Shown here piece after piece: positions 58,996 to 64,000 of a DNA stretch of 64,000 bases. The stretch is from Prevotellaceae bacterium UBA4301 (GTDB taxonomy: Bacteria; Bacteroidota; Bacteroidia; Bacteroidales; Bacteroidaceae). The notes beneath the pieces are model-generated. The model searched no databases, was not told the DNA's origin, and saw only the letters and a program-made list of their open reading frames with translations. The stretch covers positions 20,306 to 84,305 of the forward strand of contig DGUV01000074.1 of assembly GCA_002395775.1 (NCBI GenBank), written 5' to 3'. The translations under genes and the position numbers were made by a program. Each line of letters opens with the position of its first letter. Positions within the stretch are counted from its first letter, which is position 1.

Positions 58996-61900
58996 CTTGC
59001 CATTGATGATATAGAGACCGCGAACAGCCTTCTGCACACGCTGGCCGGCCAGGTTGTAGATGCCGGTAGTCTTCATAGCAGGAACGTCTGCCTCCACGCC
59101 CTCAACGCCATCGCCAGGCTTAGCACCAATGTAGGACAGCTTGAAGTTGTCGGCAGCGAACCAGTTGATGTTGCACTCATTGATGAAGATACCTACGGTG
59201 AGAACCGAAGCGCCATCAGAGTAGAACTGAACGGAGATGTGTTCGGGCTTAGCCGACTCCATACCGAACTCAGTAGCATAAGTGTTTGCACCACCTACAA
59301 CAGCCAGGCTCACACCCTTGATGCCGCCATCGGGATAACCATACTGGTTGACAGCATGTGCGTCAACACTCAGTTCATAGTAGCCCTCGGGCAGAGCTGC
59401 ACCCAACTTCTGGCTGACAGAACCATTGTCGAGGTGAACATCAGCGCCATTGGGACGCCAGCACTCGATGAAGTTGCTCAGTGTGATAACATTCTCGGGA
59501 TCGTCCTCGTTGGTGTACGTATTGTTGTTCTGGAAGCCATTATTCTGACCCAGAGCATCAACAGTCCAATAATTGGCATTGCCGCTTTCGAAGTCGGGGT
59601 TAAAGAGGATGGCAGTGATGTCAACAGGCTCGTCCTGGCTAGCACTGCTCATGTCCTGACCCATTACATAAGCAACCCAAGCTGCGGGCAGGGCAGTCAT
59701 CCACTCCTGAAGCTTCTCATTGCTCTCAAACACCTCGTCAGCGATAGCAGGATTAACCTCGTTCATCAGCGCATCCAGAGACTTGTCGGAGCTTACGATA
59801 TCGCTCTCGTCCATTTTTGCAGAATAGAGGGCAACAATGTCCATCAACTGAGTTGCCAATGCACGGCCCTCAGTTACATAATCCATGGCCTCGGTGATCT
59901 GGTTGATAACGGCTGTAAGGGCTTCCTCGCTATCGGTAGGCTGTGCATTCTCACCAGCATTGATGGCCGCATTCAGTTTCTCTCCACCAGCAACAACCAT
60001 GTCGGCCTTGCCTGAATCATTCATTGAACGGGCCTGGTCGGTCAGCTGTACAAGTTGATCGTAGAGTGCGCTGAGGCTCTTACCATAGTAATAGATGTTG
60101 AAGTTTGTCCATACACTCCACTGGTTGTTGGCCTCAACGATGTCGTCATTGCGCGTACCGAATACCAAGTCACCCTCGTTGGAGAGATAGGTGCTAACCT
60201 CACAATTGTAAACGTCAGTGTTGTTGAAGGCCCACTCGGCGGCCTGCTGGCTATTGGGCATGAAGATGCCACTGCCTTCTGCAGTCTCGGCATAGTTGGA
60301 GCCTTCAGGAAGCTCGTTAACTGCACCCAGAGCCAAGTCGGGAACAGGAACCTTACTGCTACCTGCCACCAGATAAGTAGTAATCTCATTGGTGCCATTC
60401 AGGTAAGCCTCATAGTTATCTGCATTGGCAGCTGAACGATAGAAAGCCTGTGCGGTGATGTTATATTTACCAACGGGCATGTCGCTCAACGTCTGCAGGC
60501 AAGAGAAGGAAGCCTGCCAAACCTCACCATTGTGATAGTTCACCTTGTAGGCACTGCTGCTGCATGTCCAGCCTTCCTCAGTGCTGTTGTTAGCATAGTT
60601 GAGGTTCTTGGCAAGGGCTGAAACCTTCAGAGGCTTCTCCTCAGATGCCTCGGCGAAGGAAGCCTTCACACCTTCAACGACGGTAGCGTCGTAGCTGGTA
60701 GTCCATGCCTCAATCTGCTCGCCTGTAGCGGTCTCATCCTCGTAAGCAGCCGAGTATTCATCATACATGCCACCCAGTGTTTCACCGAAGGTAAAGTCGC
60801 TGTAATCCTCAACATCCTGCTGAGCCTTCTCGACGAGAGCCTTCAGCTTGGTATAGTCGGCAACGGAAGCCTTGAGGGCATCGAAGGCAGCAGACAATGC
60901 CTTATAGGCACCTTCGAAGTCACCCTCTGTCTCCTGGGCCTGAGCCACAGCAGCCTCAAGAGCCTCGTTATAGGCATCCTTCAGTTCGCTGTTAGCAACA
61001 ATGTCGTCAACATTTGCAATTTCGTTCTCACAAGAAGTGATGAGCTGGGGCAGGCCGAAGAAGTAAGGATCAATGTCATTGCCCTTATACTTCACGGTGA
61101 AGTTGTCGGCGCCAAACCAGTTACCAGTAGCATTGACCATGCGCATACCCAGTTCGGTGGTACCACCAGCGGTGATGAACTCGAACTCGTAGTGTTCAGG
61201 CTTACCGTTGCAAGAACGAACATCTACACCATTGTCGATGCCACCACCCAGAGCATAGAGTTGGAAACCCTCAACGGTCTCACGGCTGCTCTCGAGATCT
61301 GTGCCTACCTGATTGGTAGCAATCACGTCAACAGCCAGGACATACTTACCCATGGGGAGTTCTACGGTCTGATAAATCTTACCATTACCCAAGCCATTGT
61401 TGGGATGCCATGCCTCGATGAAACCAGAAATCTTCACGCCGAAGTTGGGGTTGGTCTCAGCGTCGTCAATATCGTTGGTGTAACCTGCGCTCTGGTAGCC
61501 CTTGTTCTGACCGCCAGGAACGTCAACAGTCCAACCATTGGCACTGCCGTTGAAGTTGGGGTTGGTGAGCAGGAAGCTGACATCAGTAGGATTTTCATCA
61601 CTACCCTCAGCCCATGCCTTCGCCTTACGAGCCTCCAGCACCTTGGTCGAAAGTTCGGTTGCAGCTGCATTTATGGCATTTACGTCAGTACCGTTGTAAA
61701 CCTCGGTATACTCCTCATAGGTCACACCATACTTGCCCAGTTCTTCGTCAACAATAATCTTGGCCAAGTTATAAAGAGCCGTACGGGCATCCACCAAGGG
61801 AGCAGCATTCTTGTAGGCCTCAAGACCTTCAGGACTGATAATCAACCAATCGACGCCAACACCCTCGACGCGGGGGTCGATGTTGGCAGAGATAAGATTG

Positions 61901-62454
61901 TTGTCACCGGCACCATCGTAACCAAGATACTCATATTCCCAGTTAGCACGAACCTCAACGCCATAGTTGGGGTCTTCTCTGGGGCTCTTGATGCGATAGT
62001 AACCATTATCCTGCTTCAGGATAAGCCAAGTGAAGCCCTTGTTCTGGTTTCCAAGGTCAACCCAGCAGTTAACCTCGTCATCGCGGAACAAAAGATGATT
62101 GTTACCTGCCTTGGGGCTGAAGAGCTTATACACGGTCTCTTCGCTGCCTTCCTCTGTAACATCACTGATGAAATAAGGGAGGTCACCGTTGTTTCCCGAT
62201 GTCACTTTGAAAGAGGCACGGGTGTTCCAACTGTTACCACCTCCGAGGAAACCTTCGCCTACCACATTGTAGAGATAGACGGCGTTTGCAACGTCCAGGC
62301 TTGTAGTAAGCTCTGCTTCAGGGGTCAGGTGATCCTCAAGCGAAACGGCATAGGGAGTCACTACACCACCAATCGTGGGCTTTGTCCAAGTCTGTGCGCT
62401 CATGCCCATAGCAACAAATGCCAGAGCAAAGAAAGAAAGTAATTTTCTTTTCAT
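58978..62454 (-). CDS. Large secreted multi-domain protein with Bacteroidales C-terminal tail
   Basis: A 1158-residue protein with signal peptide KRKLLSFFALAFVAMGMSAQ. The N-terminal part (about 30-210) is ricin-like or beta-trefoil in texture (SWNTRASFKV, FTWLILKQDNGYYRIKS). Several beta-sandwich modules of the kind NPNFNGSANGWTVD / NPDFESGNANYWTVD with ADNF follow, separated by helical FIVAR-like linkers. The end is a sorting-tail-like IYNLAGQRVQKAVRGLYIIN-GKK. It is probably on the cell surface and may bind glycans. Its last 230 residues closely match the next gene. The promoter is at 62508-62538. Confidence 0.75.
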   Translation of the reverse strand: MKRKLLSFFALAFVAMGMSAQTWTKPTIGGVVTPYAVSLEDHLTPEAELTTSLDVANAVYLYNVVGEGFLGGGNSWNTRASFKVTSGNNGDLPYFISDVTEEGSEETVYKLFSPKAGNNHLLFRDDEVNCWVDLGNQNKGFTWLILKQDNGYYRIKSPREDPNYGVEVRANWEYEYLGYDGAGDNNLISANIDPRVEGVGVDWLIISPEGLEAYKNAAPLVDARTALYNLAKIIVDEELGKYGVTYEEYTEVYNGTDVNAINAAATELSTKVLEARKAKAWAEGSDENPTDVSFLLTNPNFNGSANGWTVDVPGGQNKGYQSAGYTNDIDDAETNPNFGVKISGFIEAWHPNNGLGNGKIYQTVELPMGKYVLAVDVIATNQVGTDLESSRETVEGFQLYALGGGIDNGVDVRSCNGKPEHYEFEFITAGGTTELGMRMVNATGNWFGADNFTVKYKGNDIDPYFFGLPQLITSCENEIANVDDIVANSELKDAYNEALEAAVAQAQETEGDFEGAYKALSAAFDALKASVADYTKLKALVEKAQQDVEDYSDFTFGETLGGMYDEYSAAYEDETATGEQIEAWTTSYDATVVEGVKASFAEASEEKPLKVSALAKNLNYANNSTEEGWTCSSSAYKVNYHNGEVWQASFSCLQTLSDMPVGKYNITAQAFYRSAANADNYEAYLNGTNEITTYLVAGSSKVPVPDLALGAVNELPEGSNYAETAEGSGIFMPNSQQAAEWAFNNTDVYNCEVSTYLSNEGDLVFGTRNDDIVEANNQWSVWTNFNIYYYGKSLSALYDQLVQLTDQARSMNDSGKADMVVAGGEKLNAAINAGENAQPTDSEEALTAVINQITEAMDYVTEGRALATQLMDIVALYSAKMDESDIVSSDKSLDALMNEVNPAIADEVFESNEKLQEWMTALPAAWVAYVMGQDMSSASQDEPVDITAILFNPDFESGNANYWTVDALGQNNGFQNNNTYTNEDDPENVITLSNFIECWRPNGADVHLDNGSVSQKLGAALPEGYYELSVDAHAVNQYGYPDGGIKGVSLAVVGGANTYATEFGMESAKPEHISVQFYSDGASVLTVGIFINECNINWFAADNFKLSYIGAKPGDGVEGVEADVPAMKTTGIYNLAGQRVQKAVRGLYIINGKKIVVK

Positions 62455-62507
62455 TTTGATTTGGATTTAGTTAGTAAATAAGGTTAGTTTCAATCTGTTT
62501 AGGCTGG

Positions 62508-62538
62508 CAAATATACAAAAAAAACGTGACGCACCAAA
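62508..62538 (-). promoter_or_regulatory. Promoter of the large secreted protein gene, overlapping an upstream terminator
   Basis: On the minus strand, TTTG (62538-62535), a 19-bp spacer, then TATATTTG (62515-62508). The TTTG lies in the loop of the terminator hairpin of the preceding gene. The leader is about 45 bases. Confidence 0.75.
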
Positions 62539-62556
62539 TCGCGTCACGTTTTTTAA
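62519..62556. terminator. Terminator of the second secreted protein gene
   Basis: AAAAAACGTGACGC / GCGTCACGTTTTTT with loop ACCAAATC: a strong intrinsic terminator on either strand, about 20 bases after the minus-strand stop at 62577. Confidence 0.9.
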
Positions 62557-62576
62557 CTAAGTTATGCGCTTGATTG

Positions 62577-64000
62577 TTACTTTACCAGCACTTTTTTGCC
62601 ATTAATGATATAGAGGCCACGAACTGCCTTCTGCACACGCTGGCCAGCCAGGTTGTAGATAGTAGCGGTCTTGGCAACAGGCTCGATGTCAGCAGCAACG
62701 CCCTCAACACCAGTGAGAGTCTGGCCTACATATTCAAGCTTGAAGTTGTCGGCAGCCAGCCAGTTGGCATTGGTTTCCTTGACAGAGATGCCCACGGTGA
62801 GGAGGCTCTTGCCATCGGACTGGAAGGCCACTGCGAAGTGCTGCGGGAATGCAGCAGTTGTGCCCTCGGGCACGACAATGGGTTCAGCCCAAGTCTGAGT
62901 GCCATCGGTAACCATGAGGTTGACGCCCTGGATGCCACCTTCGGGATAGCCACCCTGGTTGACAGCATGAGCATCGCATCTCAGTATATAGTAGCCTTCG
63001 GGCAGAGCAGCCATAAGTTGCTGACTGATGGCACCGTCCTTCAGGACACCATTAGCTGCAGGAATCCAAGTTTCAACGAAGTGGTCGAGGGTTACTGTCT
63101 CTACATAGTTGCCTTCCTCATCAAGAATCTCGTTGGCGTAGTTCGCACCCTGGTAACCATTGTTGTCACCCAGCTTATCCACGGTCCAGTAGTTGGCGTT
63201 CAACAGTTCGAAGTCGGCATTGAAGATGATACCTGTCACATCGGCAGGTGTTTCTTCGCTGGCGACCTCAACATCGGGCTGCGACATCACGAAGCCTACG
63301 AAGCCAGCCTTCAGGTCAATCATGGTCTGTTCGATTTCAGCAATAGATGCATAAGGATTGTCGCCATCCACCACGCGGGTAGCAGCCATATCCAGAACAT
63401 CAACGAAGTCAGTAGTGCCTTCAATCTCAAGCAGGTTGTCGTTGAGCAACAGGCAGAGGTCGTTGAGCTGATTCAGAGCCTTAGTGGTCTCTTCGGCCAA
63501 GGCAATGGCGCTGCGCAGCTGTTCGATAACGGCCAGGCAAGCTTCCTTGTCACGCTGGTTGCCAGTCACGTCGTCAGCCTCGTTGACAGCAGCGTTCAGG
63601 GCCTCTTGAGCCTCGGTGGTCAGAACAACCTCCTCAGTAGCAAGGGCATTGTTGGCCTGGTCAGAGAGTTTCTGGATGATATCGTAGTACTCTTCAAGGT
63701 CCTCGCCCAGATACTTAATGCGGAAGTTATCAAAGATAACCCATGTACCACTGCTGGTAGTGCGAACGCCCACGGTGATGTCGGCAGGTTCGGTCAGGAT
63801 AATCTTCAGTTTGCTGGTATAGTCGTAGTTGACACCGTCGTTCTTGTGGTGGAAGTGGTACATGGCACCCGACATGCAGAAGGGAACCCAACCACTACCA
63901 TTGTTGGCTTCTACATCGTTACCCCAGCTGGTGCCATTGATGAAGAGGGCATCCTCACTGGCACAATCGTTGATGTTGGCCAAATTGTCGGTCTGCTCCT
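62577..64000 (-). CDS. Secreted paralogue of the preceding protein (5' end outside window)
   Basis: The frame is open to the window edge (the residues before LANINDC are EQTDN), so the N-terminus is missing and about 474 residues are seen. It has a beta-sandwich module (SGWVPFCMSG to IFDNFRIKYLG), a helical linker with TTEAQEALNAAVNEAD, and a second module NADFELLNANYWTVD to AADNFKLEYVG. The same tail IYNLAGQRVQKAVRGLYIIN plus GKKVLVK ends it. It is a tandem relative of the next gene on the same strand and likely a surface protein. Confidence 0.78.
   Translation of the reverse strand, partial: EQTDNLANINDCASEDALFINGTSWGNDVEANNGSGWVPFCMSGAMYHFHHKNDGVNYDYTSKLKIILTEPADITVGVRTTSSGTWVIFDNFRIKYLGEDLEEYYDIIQKLSDQANNALATEEVVLTTEAQEALNAAVNEADDVTGNQRDKEACLAVIEQLRSAIALAEETTKALNQLNDLCLLLNDNLLEIEGTTDFVDVLDMAATRVVDGDNPYASIAEIEQTMIDLKAGFVGFVMSQPDVEVASEETPADVTGIIFNADFELLNANYWTVDKLGDNNGYQGANYANEILDEEGNYVETVTLDHFVETWIPAANGVLKDGAISQQLMAALPEGYYILRCDAHAVNQGGYPEGGIQGVNLMVTDGTQTWAEPIVVPEGTTAAFPQHFAVAFQSDGKSLLTVGISVKETNANWLAADNFKLEYVGQTLTGVEGVAADIEPVAKTATIYNLAGQRVQKAVRGLYIINGKKVLVK

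Overview
This window is a chromosomal segment of a Bacteroidales bacterium, most likely Prevotella in the broad sense. The support is: promoters of the Bacteroidetes type (TAnnTTTG near -7, TTTG near -33); the gene order parA-parB-DUF5683-MltD-Rel; the order BamA, OmpH, UppS, DUF6089, DUF6242, RibD / PrmC, RecX, PyrE; HU-HIG and DUF4248 genes beside a capsule locus; and secreted proteins ending in the usual Bacteroidales tail. No database search was possible, so family names rest on recognised motifs.

Bases 1-33460 form one large rightward surface-polysaccharide locus. It opens with UDP-N-acetyl-L-fucosamine genes (2-epimerase, then a FnlB/CapF-type reductase), with a small four-helix-bundle gene between them that lies inside a 24-bp inverted repeat. 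From 2.8 to 9.1 kb an accessory island interrupts the sugar genes. It holds a DUF3791-DUF3990-DUF3791 cassette, several unknowns, and a tight four-gene operon (two-TM coiled-coil protein, ImmA/IrrE protease, Beta-family protein, sce7726-like nuclease fold) that is a candidate defence system. Sugar genes resume at 9.3 kb with a galacturonokinase-like kinase, a sugar-1-phosphate nucleotidyltransferase and a UDP-glucuronate 4-epimerase-like enzyme, which together could salvage uronic acids into nucleotide sugars. An AT-rich, tightly packed operon follows: beta-helix protein, MBOAT and SGNH O-acetylation pair, acyltransferase, Wzx, CapA-like protein, Wzy, TupA-type ATP-grasp protein, three glycosyltransferases, a hexapeptide acyltransferase and the initiating phosphoglycosyltransferase. 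Its 3' end holds a NeuD/PglD-like acetyltransferase, an acyl-carrier-protein cassette (ACP, KAS III, SDR), a PP-loop protein and a PLP aminotransferase.

Bases 33.5-35.3 kb run leftward: a T7-lysozyme-type amidase, an HU-HIG DNA-binding protein and DUF4248, a trio often seen at Bacteroidales capsule boundaries. Rightward from there come WbuC and a nucleotidyltransferase-fold protein. The rest is housekeeping: stringent response (Rel), peptidoglycan (lytic transglycosylase, MurI), chromosome partition (ParAB), SurE and LpxB, FucO, outer-membrane assembly (three OmpH paralogues, BamA), UppS, RibD, PrmC, RecX, PyrE and a tRNA-Leu(UAA). Two related secreted proteins on the minus strand close the window, the second cut by the window end.

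The most striking general pattern is a set of short repeats (GC-rich hairpin types and AT-rich types) that fill the gaps between cassettes in the polysaccharide locus. The same repeats also appear in frame inside at least seven coding sequences, where they add stretches of peptide that look unrelated to the protein family. This resembles the in-frame palindromic elements known in Rickettsia.
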